DNA of 17,742 nucleotides from Bacteroidales bacterium (GTDB lineage: Bacteria; Bacteroidota; Bacteroidia; Bacteroidales; UBA12481), in contig JAQWAJ010000001.1 of assembly GCA_028707745.1 (NCBI GenBank), positions 1-17,742 on the forward strand, written 5' to 3'. The translations under genes were made by a program, and so were the position numbers. Below the pieces are notes generated by a model. It was not told the origin of the DNA. It did no database searches and saw only the letters and a list, made by a program, of their open reading frames with translations. Of this stretch, positions 1 to 7,116 are shown piece by piece (the first letter of the stretch is position 1; the number at the start of each line of letters is the position of its first letter).

Positions 1-230
1 TTCTCTTCCTGAAAAAGGATGTTCATCCATTTGATTTTATTTTTGCCGATCCCCCGTACGATCATCCTCAGCTTATCAATCTACCTTCTCTGGTTATTGG
101 CAAAAACAAACTTCTGCCTGAGGGTTTTTTCATTCTCGAGCACGGTCCGGATAAATCCTTTAAGGAATCCCCCGGATTTATTGAAGAACGCCATTACGGT
201 AAGGTACACTTTTCATTTTTCAGGGATTAA
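1..230 (+). CDS. rsmD: 16S rRNA (guanine-N2)-methyltransferase RsmD, C-terminal part (5' end outside window)
   Basis: The first complete codon is at position 3 and the stop is TAA at 228-230. The frame gives about 75 residues containing FDFIFADPPYD, the DPPY catalytic motif of N2-guanine and N6-adenine methyltransferases. It continues with LPEGFFILEH and ends in RHYGKVHFSFFRD, which is the usual C-terminal pattern of Bacteroidota RsmD. RsmD methylates G966 of 16S rRNA in the 30S subunit, using S-adenosylmethionine in the cytoplasm. The gene has no start codon inside the window, and a different-frame reading beginning at the ATG at 19 hides it. About 70 nt separate it from the peptidase gene downstream, with no obvious terminator. 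The family call is confident because both the DPPY motif and the tail pattern fit. Confidence 0.9.
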   Translation, partial: LFLKKDVHPFDFIFADPPYDHPQLINLPSLVIGKNKLLPEGFFILEHGPDKSFKESPGFIEERHYGKVHFSFFRD

Positions 231-273
231 CAACTTTTAACTATTGAGGCATGAGTTAACCGGTTACAACCTC

Positions 274-281
274 TATTTTTG
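274..281 (+). promoter_or_regulatory. Possible Bacteroidota -7 element for the M28 peptidase pair
   Basis: TATTTTTG fits the Bacteroidota -7 consensus TAnnTTTG exactly and lies 21 nt upstream of the ATG at 303. That would leave a short leader of about 15 nt. No good TTTG or TTG -33 box is found at 17-21 nt upstream; the nearest TTG (244-246) is 27 nt away. This is therefore only a candidate. Confidence 0.35.
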
Positions 282-302
282 TTAGGGTTGATCCTGATTA
301 CT

Positions 303-1901
303 ATGAAACGTCTCTCCCTGTTTTTCCTTTGTCTTTCCATTCTCCACCTACTTCTGCCGGCACAGGAACAACCTAAAGATAAAGGGTTGAAAACCATTAC
401 CGAAAATGCTCTTCAAGGGCCTTTGGAATTTTTATCCTCCGACTGGATGACCGGGCGTGAAACCGGAACCCAGGGTGAATATATGGCATCCGACTATATT
501 GCCAGTATGTTTAAGATCATGGGGCTGAAGCCGGGCGTAAATACAGGCTTTTTTACCCGAAGCTATTTTCAGAATATCAGTTTCATCCAGATCCGGCCGG
601 GGACCCGTCAGGAGTGCGCAATTATCAGGATGGATCAAGGCAGCCGTCAGCAGTTTAATCTTCATTATTCAACTGATTATAACATTATACCGGGAAGCCA
701 ATCTATTGAAAATGAGGGTCAGGTGGTATTTGTCGGATATGGGATTCAGGATAAAAAGCTCAGACATAACGACTTCAAAAACATCGATATAAAAGATAAA
801 ATCCTGGTCAGGCTTTTCGGTTACCCAGGATGGAGGTCGCCGGGATCGAAGAATTACAAGCGTTTCACTGTTGATGAACTATCCACGCTGAGATTGATTC
901 AGAAAGAAAAAGACCGCATTGCCCTGGCCGGAGGAGCTGTGGCGATCATTGAAATCAGAAAGGGATCAACTCAGTTTTCAGCAATTCCTGAAAACCTTCC
1001 TTTCAGATATAATTCTGACACCTATGAAGGAGATGTACCATTTTCCACCGAAATACCCTACCGTACGCTTCTGCAAGGGACATTTGCACCATCGCTGACC
1101 CGGATTACCTTGTCGAAGTCGTCTCTTGACCTGCTGATGAGCGGTTCAGAAATTGATTTCAATGACTATGAAAGCAGAGCGGCTGAAAAGAACATCACGC
1201 CTGAAGAGATGCCAACCGACCGATATCTTAAATTCGTCAGTGCAGTTGAAACACGCACCATCAGGGGAAGAAATGTCATTGGAATGATTGAAGGAAAGAA
1301 TCCGAACAGCTGTATGGTAATCGGTGCACACTATGACCATGAAGGAAAGACCAACGGATTTATCTATAACGGGTCGGATGACAATGCCTCGGGGACTGTC
1401 GGTATTCTGACCATTGCCCGTGCCATGATGGAGACCGGTGAAAAGCCTGATATCTCGCTGGTTTTTTGTGCCTGGACAGCTGAAGAAAAAGGACTCCTTG
1501 GTTCGAAGTATTATGGGGAGCATCCGGTGATCGATGACATTAAGTGTTATATGAATTATGACATGATCAGTCGGACTGATCCTGAAGATTCCACCGGCAT
1601 GCAGTGTGATTACACCTATTCATCAGGATTGCCCTGTTTAAAGGATCTGACCGAAAAACACCTCAAAGATTACGGAATACGGCTCAATCCGGCTTATCAC
1701 GCCGCTACCCGGCCTGAAGGGGGATCTGATTTTGTAACATTTTCAAAGAAGGGCATTCCAATCTTCCTGATACATGGAAAATTCACACCCGATTATCATC
1801 AGTTCACCGATCATGCTGAAAAAGCAGTAATGCCGTATATGACTGAAATCGTCAAACTGGGATATCTGAATATATATGAACTCGCTCACAGAAATTGGTA
1901 A
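303..1901 (+). CDS. Secreted M28 family zinc aminopeptidase with PA-type insert (first of a tandem pair)
   Basis: The protein is 532 residues. The start is the ATG at 303, which places a signal peptide (MKRLSLFF through LLPAQ) at the N-terminus; an upstream in-frame TTG at 279 would only add eight residues. A protease-associated-type segment begins near residue 141 (VVFVGYGI) and interrupts the peptidase fold, as is usual in this subfamily. All M28 metal and catalytic positions are visible: H343 and D345 in GAHYDH, D359/D360 in GSDDNASG, E394/E395 in TAEEKG, D420 in NYDMISR and H499 in DYHQF. The enzyme should bind two zinc ions and release N-terminal amino acids from peptides in the periplasm or outside the cell. 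The gene lies 15 nt before a paralogue and is probably cotranscribed with it. Substrate preference cannot be read from the sequence. Confidence 0.9.
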   Translation: MKRLSLFFLCLSILHLLLPAQEQPKDKGLKTITENALQGPLEFLSSDWMTGRETGTQGEYMASDYIASMFKIMGLKPGVNTGFFTRSYFQNISFIQIRPGTRQECAIIRMDQGSRQQFNLHYSTDYNIIPGSQSIENEGQVVFVGYGIQDKKLRHNDFKNIDIKDKILVRLFGYPGWRSPGSKNYKRFTVDELSTLRLIQKEKDRIALAGGAVAIIEIRKGSTQFSAIPENLPFRYNSDTYEGDVPFSTEIPYRTLLQGTFAPSLTRITLSKSSLDLLMSGSEIDFNDYESRAAEKNITPEEMPTDRYLKFVSAVETRTIRGRNVIGMIEGKNPNSCMVIGAHYDHEGKTNGFIYNGSDDNASGTVGILTIARAMMETGEKPDISLVFCAWTAEEKGLLGSKYYGEHPVIDDIKCYMNYDMISRTDPEDSTGMQCDYTYSSGLPCLKDLTEKHLKDYGIRLNPAYHAATRPEGGSDFVTFSKKGIPIFLIHGKFTPDYHQFTDHAEKAVMPYMTEIVKLGYLNIYELAHRNW

Positions 1902-1916
1902 ACAAATAACTCAACT

Positions 1917-3617
1917 ATGAAAAAACAGATTCGTTTTATCTTATTGGCTGGAGTGTTGCTTGGCTTTGCACTGCCGCAATATGCCCAGGAGAGCGCCAGA
2001 GACAAAGGCTATCAGTCAATCACTAAAGAAGTTCTTCAGGGCCAGCTGGAATTTCTTGCCTCTGACTGGACCGAAGGCCGTGAAACAGGAACCAAAGGTG
2101 AATATATGGCAGGTGATTATATCGCCAGTCTATTCAAAATGTACGGCTTAACGCCTGGTGGTGATCTGGAACCCATGCGGCTTGACCGCAGACCCAGGAC
2201 CAGTGGCGGTGGAGCCCCACAACGTCTGGAACCTAAAAGGACCTATTTTCAGAATATCAATTTTATCGAATCGTCACCGGGAGCAACTCAGGAGATGAGT
2301 ATCATTACTAAAAACGGTGCTGGATCTAGATCCGTTGATTTTGAATATCAGACTGATTTTTCGGTAAATGCAGGTCAGGTAGGCACCGAAATGGAGGTTC
2401 CGATTGTATTTGTAGGTTACGGTTTGGTCGATGAAAAGAACGGTTATGATGATTTCAAAGGGGTTGATGTTAAAGGCAAGTTTGTGATCAAACTAAACGG
2501 ATTTCCGGGATCAAAGGATGTCAATTCCAAAGCTTACGCAAAATTCAAACCCAAGATGGATCCGAATGATCAGAGTGGCCGCAGACAATTTGGTCCCGGA
2601 GGACCTGGTGGATGGAGCCGCTATGCCTGGGCGAATCAAAGAGGGATCGTAGGTGTCGTTGAATACCGGCCAGGATTTGACCCAACCTCACAGTGGGCTA
2701 AAAATGTGCCTTTCCGCTACAACTCCGCAACTTACGAAGGTGATGTTCCCCAGCCCCGAAATCAGAAATCTTACTCAATCATGGGTGATTCTCTTAAAAA
2801 CGATGCTATGTCGATCACGATTACTGAAAGGGTAATGAATGAGATTATCAACGGTTTGGGAATTGATTTTGCCGCAATTGAAAAACAAATTGCAGAAACC
2901 GGCAAGCCAGCTTCACGCGAACTGACCGGAAAGTTGATCCGCATTAAGACTACTGTTGAATCGCGCATTGTCAGGGGTCGGAATGTAGTCGGTGTCATTG
3001 AAGGCAAAAACAAAGACGAGATCATCGTGATTGGCGGGCATTACGACCATCAGGGAAAACAGAACGGGTTCATTTTCAATGGAGCCGATGACAACGGTTC
3101 AGGAACCGTTGGGGTGATGACTGTTGCAAAAGCCATTAAAGAATCCGGAATCGTTCCGGAAAAAACGCTGGTTTTCTGCGCCTGGACCGGTGAAGAAAAA
3201 AACTTGCTTGGATCGAAATATTTCGCCAATCATCCATACAAAGAGAAGATGCTTTGCTACCTAAATTACGACATGATATCGAGAAACAGCACCGGCGAGG
3301 ATCAGGACAATAAAATTGAAATGACCTTTTCAAAAAAATTCACGGTATCTAAAGAATTGATCGAAAAGTTCAATAAAGAGATGAATATGGGGCTGGAAAT
3401 CGATTTCCAGGGAGACTCAGAACAGCCTGGAGGGGGAAGCGACCATGCTCCATTTGCTCAAAAGGGTGTACCTATCTATTATTTTATGGCAGGAATGCCG
3501 CCGGAATATCACAAATTCGGCGACCACGTTGAACTCGTTAACTGGGATAAGATGTTAAAAATCGTTCAGCTGGGTTATCTGAGTATTTTCGAATTGGCCC
3601 AGATGTCGTGGAATTAG
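1917..3617 (+). CDS. Secreted M28 family zinc aminopeptidase with PA-type insert (second of a tandem pair)
   Basis: The protein is 566 residues with a signal peptide (MKKQIRFILLAGVLLGFALPQYAQ). It is collinear with the preceding protein over almost its whole length, for example LQGxLEFLxSDW near the N-terminus and IRGRNV/VRGRNV before the catalytic part, so the pair arose by gene duplication. The M28 ligands are intact: H375 and D377 (GGHYDH), D391/D392 (GADDNGSG), E426/E427 (TGEEKN), D452 (NYDMISR) and H532 (EYHKF). The PA-type segment begins near residue 163. Two insertions set it apart from its neighbour: an Arg/Pro/Gly-rich stretch at residues 83-107 and a Gly-rich loop at about 215-236 (GPGGPGG). 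It ends 37 nt before a strong terminator that closes the unit. The duplicates probably differ in peptide preference; that is inference. Confidence 0.92.
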   Translation: MKKQIRFILLAGVLLGFALPQYAQESARDKGYQSITKEVLQGQLEFLASDWTEGRETGTKGEYMAGDYIASLFKMYGLTPGGDLEPMRLDRRPRTSGGGAPQRLEPKRTYFQNINFIESSPGATQEMSIITKNGAGSRSVDFEYQTDFSVNAGQVGTEMEVPIVFVGYGLVDEKNGYDDFKGVDVKGKFVIKLNGFPGSKDVNSKAYAKFKPKMDPNDQSGRRQFGPGGPGGWSRYAWANQRGIVGVVEYRPGFDPTSQWAKNVPFRYNSATYEGDVPQPRNQKSYSIMGDSLKNDAMSITITERVMNEIINGLGIDFAAIEKQIAETGKPASRELTGKLIRIKTTVESRIVRGRNVVGVIEGKNKDEIIVIGGHYDHQGKQNGFIFNGADDNGSGTVGVMTVAKAIKESGIVPEKTLVFCAWTGEEKNLLGSKYFANHPYKEKMLCYLNYDMISRNSTGEDQDNKIEMTFSKKFTVSKELIEKFNKEMNMGLEIDFQGDSEQPGGGSDHAPFAQKGVPIYYFMAGMPPEYHKFGDHVELVNWDKMLKIVQLGYLSIFELAQMSWN

Positions 3618-3653
3618 TCGACAAAGTACAGTAGATTAATTATTTGTTTGTAT

Positions 3654-3685
3654 AGCTGCCGGTGAAAGCCGGCAGCTTTTTTTTT
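3654..3685 (+). terminator. Rho-independent terminator of the M28 peptidase unit
   Basis: A perfect 9-bp stem (AGCTGCCGG / CCGGCAGCT) with a 6-nt loop TGAAAG is followed by nine T residues (3677-3685). It lies just after the second peptidase stop, so it separates the peptidase pair from the lipoprotein/receptor pair. Confidence 0.93.
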
Positions 3686-3740
3686 ATGTCTGCAACAAAA
3701 TTTGTCGCTAATTGTATTAAGTCCAAATAAAAAGTAAAAG

Positions 3741-4508
3741 ATGAGAATATTTCAAGCATCAGGAATATCACTTTTGATTGCTCTGGGAATCGCCTTTAGC
3801 AGTTGCTCCATACAGGAGGGAATGCCGAAAGATTCGATTACCACTGACACCATCAGAATTGAAGAAACCGGAAACAGTTTGTCGCTCCGGATTGATTTTG
3901 CAAAGGGCGAAGAACACAATCATCCGACTTTTGCCATCTGGCTGGAGGATATGGACCAGAAGTACATCCGTACCATTTTTGTCACACAATATATTGCAAC
4001 AGGTATTTATGGTCACGGCCCGATAAAAGAACTCGAATGGGACAACCGTCCGGGTCCGCAAAAGAGACCGGCTACCCTTCCCTATTGGTTGCATAAAAGG
4101 TCAGCAGCTCTGAGTGTTCCCTTGTTACCCGACATGAACAATTTGGTACTGGATGGTTATACGGGAGCAACGCCAAAAGGTGATTTTGTGATTGAAACCG
4201 TGACCCCTAAAGCATTACCCCGTAAATTCAGGGTGCTGATGGAAATTAACCAGTCGTGGGACTGGAACGAATACTGGACCAACGGTTTATATAACGATGT
4301 CGACTACAAGACATCCAGTCAACCATCACTCATTTATGCAGTGAGCATTGATCTTGATCAACCTGAAACCATATACTATCTGAATCCGATTGGTCACGGT
4401 CATTTTGCGGGCAAAGACGGAAAGCTATACACCGATTTGCGAACCATGACCACCGCATTAAGAATTATCCATCATGTGAGCGTGGATTTAATAAACACAA
4501 AGAAGTAA
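3741..4508 (+). CDS. DUF2271-like lipoprotein, likely partner of the downstream TonB-dependent receptor
   Basis: The protein is 255 residues. The N-terminus is a lipoprotein signal with the modified cysteine at C22 (AFSSC), so the mature protein should be membrane-anchored. The body carries PTFAIWLEDMDQKYIRT near residues 55-70, DGYTGATPKGDF in the middle, FRVLMEINQSWDWNEYW after it, and a C-terminal LNPIGHGHFAGKDG segment rich in His and aromatic residues. The first and second blocks resemble DUF2271 periplasmic proteins. That family is of unknown function and, to my knowledge, is often encoded near PepSY or FMN-transfer genes and TonB receptors. The gene ends 4 nt before the receptor start, which suggests one transcript and a joint job in ligand capture. 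No other domain is recognised, and the DUF2271 assignment is by eye only. Confidence 0.6.
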   Translation: MRIFQASGISLLIALGIAFSSCSIQEGMPKDSITTDTIRIEETGNSLSLRIDFAKGEEHNHPTFAIWLEDMDQKYIRTIFVTQYIATGIYGHGPIKELEWDNRPGPQKRPATLPYWLHKRSAALSVPLLPDMNNLVLDGYTGATPKGDFVIETVTPKALPRKFRVLMEINQSWDWNEYWTNGLYNDVDYKTSSQPSLIYAVSIDLDQPETIYYLNPIGHGHFAGKDGKLYTDLRTMTTALRIIHHVSVDLINTKK

Positions 4509-4512
4509 CAAC

Positions 4513-6924
4513 GTGAATACCAATATACTTAAGTACATTTTCATGCTATGCAGCCTGATTCTGCCTATATCCCTTTTTCAGCCGGCAATGGCGCAGAGCT
4601 CCGGGCGAATCGAAGGACTGGTGAAAGATGCAAACAACAACGAACCGCTGCCGTTTGTAAACATCATTGTTAAAGGAACTCAGATTGGAACGACGAGTGA
4701 CCTTGATGGTAAGTTCATTCTGACCGGTTTGGACCCCGGCTTTGTCACTTTGCAGGCTTCATTTGTCGGGTATGAAACCGGATATTCCCCGGAGGTTCAG
4801 GTTACGAATGCCAATGTCGCATTCGCTGAAATCAAGCTATCGGCGAAAGAAAAGTTGCTGGGCGAAGTAGTGGTCAAACCCTCGCTGTTCCGAAAGACCG
4901 TAGAGAGCCCTGTTTCGTTGCAAAGAATCGGTGTCAGTGAAATTGAGACCAATCCGGGAAGTAACCGGGATATTTCCAAAGTAATCCGGTCGTTTCCGGG
5001 CATTGGGTCTGGCGCCAGTTTCCGCAGTGACATTATCGTCCGCGGAGGGGGGCCGAGTGAAAGTCGTTTCTACCTCGACGGGGTAGAAATTCCAAACATC
5101 AACCATTTTGCCACCCAGGGAGCTTCCGGCGGGCCGGTTGGGATCATCAATGCCGACTTTCTCACCGGGGTCAATTACTATTCCGGAGCGTTTCCTGCCA
5201 ACAGAGGGAATGCTTTGAGCGGTGTATTCGAGTTCACACAACTTGACGGAAATCCCGAAAAGTTAAAGTACCGTGGAACCCTCGGTGCATCTGAACTCAG
5301 TTTAACTGTCGATGGCCCGATAAACGATAAAACAACTTTGATATTCTCTGTCCGGAGAAGCTATTTGTCAATGCTCTTCGACCTGATCGGGCTTCCGTTT
5401 CTACCCACATTCAATGATTATCAGATGAAACTGAAAACCAGGTTTAATCCCAAAAACGAATTATCCATCATCTCCATTGGGGCGCTTGACCAGTTTAAGC
5501 TCAATCTGGGAATTAAAAACCCGGATGCCCAACAGGAATATATTCTGGCCAACATACCGGTTAACGAACAGTGGAGCTATGCTATCGGAGGAGTTTATAA
5601 ACACTACAGCGACAAATCATTCCAAACAATCGTTCTTAGCCGGAACATGCTGAATAATCGAACATACAAGTACCCTGACAATGATGAGAGCAGACCAAAA
5701 GTTTTGGATTACACATCACAGGAAATTGAGAATAAGTTCAGATTTGAAAACAGCGCGCGGAAAGGTTCATATAAGTTGGTTTATGGGTTATCCGGAGAAT
5801 ATGTTAAATACAACAATGCGACATCGCAACAGATCTATGCCGACGGAGGCTTGCAAAGCATTAATTATAATACCGATATCAATCTTTTCAAATGGGGATT
5901 GTTCGGACAGGCGAGCAAAACTTTCCTCGACAGTCGGTTGACTACTTCTTTGGGGGTAAGGATGGACGCCAACGATTATTCATCCGGTATGAGCAATCCA
6001 CTCGATCAATTCTCACCCCGGCTTTCAGCCTCCTATTCTTTAACAGAGAAATGGAGTATCAACATGAATACCGGCCGGTATTTTCAATTACCTGCATATA
6101 CATCACTAGGATATAAGAATAGTGCCGGCGAACTGGTCAATAAGAGTAATAATCTGAAATACATTCAATCAGATCACTTTATTGTCGGCGCACAATATCA
6201 GCGAAATGAAAATTTCATCACATCGGTTGAAGGATTTTATAAAACTTACAGCAACTACCCGTTCTCCGTCAGGGACAGTATCAGTCTGGCCTCAAAAGGA
6301 GCCGATTTTGGTGTCATCGGAGACGAAGAGGTTACCTCAACCGGTAAAGGACGCGCCTTCGGATTTGAGCTCCTGAACCGCACCAAATTGGAAGAAACGT
6401 TGAAGTTAAACATCATTGTTTCCTACACCTTTGTAATTAGTCAGTATAAAGATCTCAGCGGGGATTATTTATCCACTAACTGGGACAACAAGCACATCTT
6501 CAACCTGACGGTTTTCAAGGGATTCCGGAAGAACTGGAGTGCCGGTATCAAATGGCGTTTTGTGGGCGGTCAGCCCTATACTCCTTATGATATGCAGTCG
6601 TCCTCACTGAAGGAGGCCTGGGATGTCACGGGTCGGGCCTTGCTTGATTATAATGAAATGAACTCATTAAGGCTTGCCTCGTTCCATCAGCTGGACCTTC
6701 GTGTGGATAAGCGTTTTTATTTCAATAAATGGTCGTTAATGGCCTATTTCGATATACAGAATGCCTATGGATTTAAAGCCGAGCAGCCTGATTATGTAGT
6801 CAGGAAAAAAGATGTAAATGGCAATTACATACTGGTTGACAACGGATTAAGATACCAGCTTCAAAGAATTCCTTCAACAGCAGGTACCGTGTTGCCGACG
6901 ATTGGGGTTATGATTCAGTTTTAG
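4513..6924 (+). CDS. TonB-dependent outer-membrane receptor with CarboxypepD-regulatory-like domain
   Basis: The protein is 803 residues. The start is GTG at 4513, 4 nt after the previous stop; it gives a complete signal peptide (MNTNILKYIFMLCSL to QPAMAQ), whereas the next ATG (4543) would cut off its basic part. Residues 31-120 form a carboxypeptidase-regulatory-like beta domain (GRIEGLVKDANNNEPLPFVN, then DLDGKFILTGL and FVGYET). The plug spans about 128-240, with SDIIVRGGGPSESRFYLDG as its clearest stretch. The rest is the 22-strand barrel, ending in VMIQF with the terminal Phe typical of outer-membrane proteins. It would import a ligand using TonB energy. It is shorter than usual SusC proteins and no susD lies beside it, so glycan import is less likely than import of a metal chelate or cofactor. 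The stop codon TAG overlaps the first unit of a G-rich heptad array. Confidence 0.9.
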   Translation: MNTNILKYIFMLCSLILPISLFQPAMAQSSGRIEGLVKDANNNEPLPFVNIIVKGTQIGTTSDLDGKFILTGLDPGFVTLQASFVGYETGYSPEVQVTNANVAFAEIKLSAKEKLLGEVVVKPSLFRKTVESPVSLQRIGVSEIETNPGSNRDISKVIRSFPGIGSGASFRSDIIVRGGGPSESRFYLDGVEIPNINHFATQGASGGPVGIINADFLTGVNYYSGAFPANRGNALSGVFEFTQLDGNPEKLKYRGTLGASELSLTVDGPINDKTTLIFSVRRSYLSMLFDLIGLPFLPTFNDYQMKLKTRFNPKNELSIISIGALDQFKLNLGIKNPDAQQEYILANIPVNEQWSYAIGGVYKHYSDKSFQTIVLSRNMLNNRTYKYPDNDESRPKVLDYTSQEIENKFRFENSARKGSYKLVYGLSGEYVKYNNATSQQIYADGGLQSINYNTDINLFKWGLFGQASKTFLDSRLTTSLGVRMDANDYSSGMSNPLDQFSPRLSASYSLTEKWSINMNTGRYFQLPAYTSLGYKNSAGELVNKSNNLKYIQSDHFIVGAQYQRNENFITSVEGFYKTYSNYPFSVRDSISLASKGADFGVIGDEEVTSTGKGRAFGFELLNRTKLEETLKLNIIVSYTFVISQYKDLSGDYLSTNWDNKHIFNLTVFKGFRKNWSAGIKWRFVGGQPYTPYDMQSSSLKEAWDVTGRALLDYNEMNSLRLASFHQLDLRVDKRFYFNKWSLMAYFDIQNAYGFKAEQPDYVVRKKDVNGNYILVDNGLRYQLQRIPSTAGTVLPTIGVMIQF

Positions 6925-6986
6925 GGCGAAGGGCGAAGGGCGAAGGGCGAAGGGCATAGGGCATAGGGCTAAGGGCATAGGGCGGG
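6924..6986 (+). repeat. G-rich heptad tandem array (GGGCGAA/GGGCATA) at the receptor 3' end
   Basis: Eight head-to-tail 7-nt units fill 6924-6979: four GGGCGAA, two GGGCATA, one GGGCTAA and one GGGCATA. They are followed by GGGCGGG (6980-6986). This gives ten G3 tracts on the + strand, eight of the nine gaps being 4 nt and the last 1 nt, so the array fits a G-quadruplex pattern. The first unit begins inside the stop codon of the receptor gene, so the array would be the start of its 3' untranslated RNA. Confidence 0.9.
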
Positions 6987-7005
6987 ATTCGTGGTATGCG
7001 ACGAG

Positions 7006-7025
7006 ATCCCGGCGTTCGCCGGGAT
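7006..7025. repeat. Perfect 20-nt REP-like palindrome in the convergent gap
   Basis: ATCCCGGCGTTCGCCGGGAT is fully self-complementary apart from the two central T residues, giving a 9-bp stem. With its flanks (GACGAG on the left, GACAGG on the right) it resembles dispersed ATCCCG...CGGGAT-GAC elements known from many bacterial genomes. It may act as a bidirectional transcription barrier between the converging receptor and esterase genes. It has no T tract, so a classic terminator is not claimed. Confidence 0.7.
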
Positions 7026-7066
7026 GACAGGTGCTTTGAGGGAAAATTCGTGAACGCCCCTTTTTC

Positions 7067-7087
7067 CGGTCTCCGATCTCCGGTCTC
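7067..7087 (-). repeat. CGGTCTC heptad repeat, three units
   Basis: Three tandem 7-nt units occur: CGGTCTC (7067-7073), CGATCTC (7074-7080) and CGGTCTC (7081-7087). Read on the - strand they are purine-rich (GAGACCG type) and lie about 30 nt after the stop of the SGNH esterase gene. The same heptad recurs at 12185-12198, after the stop of the phosphoesterase gene. Confidence 0.8.
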
Positions 7088-7091
7088 CCTC

Positions 7092-7105
7092 TTTGCCCTT
7101 CGCCC
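7092..7105 (-). repeat. Inverted GGGCGAA heptads after the SGNH esterase stop
   Basis: TTTGCCC and TTCGCCC on the + strand are GGGCGAA followed by GGGCAAA on the - strand. They are inverted relative to the array at 6924-6986 and could pair with it in a read-through transcript. They start 11 nt after the stop of the leftward esterase gene. Confidence 0.75.
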
Positions 7106-7116
7106 TAGGCTCTATG

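Noticed and set aside
19..240. An ATG-started reading frame of 73 codons at the left edge
   Set aside because: It overlaps the RsmD frame, has no family features, and the competing frame carries the DPPY motif.
1146..1523. A 125-codon open frame on the - strand inside the first peptidase gene
   Set aside because: It lies opposite the metal-binding region of the M28 enzyme and shows no motif of its own.
4513..6924. SusC-type glycan importer
   Set aside because: The protein is about 200 residues shorter than usual SusC and no SusD-like gene is adjacent; the general TonB-receptor call is kept.
6924..7105. CRISPR array
   Set aside because: The units are 7 nt and have no unique spacers between them; no cas genes are near.
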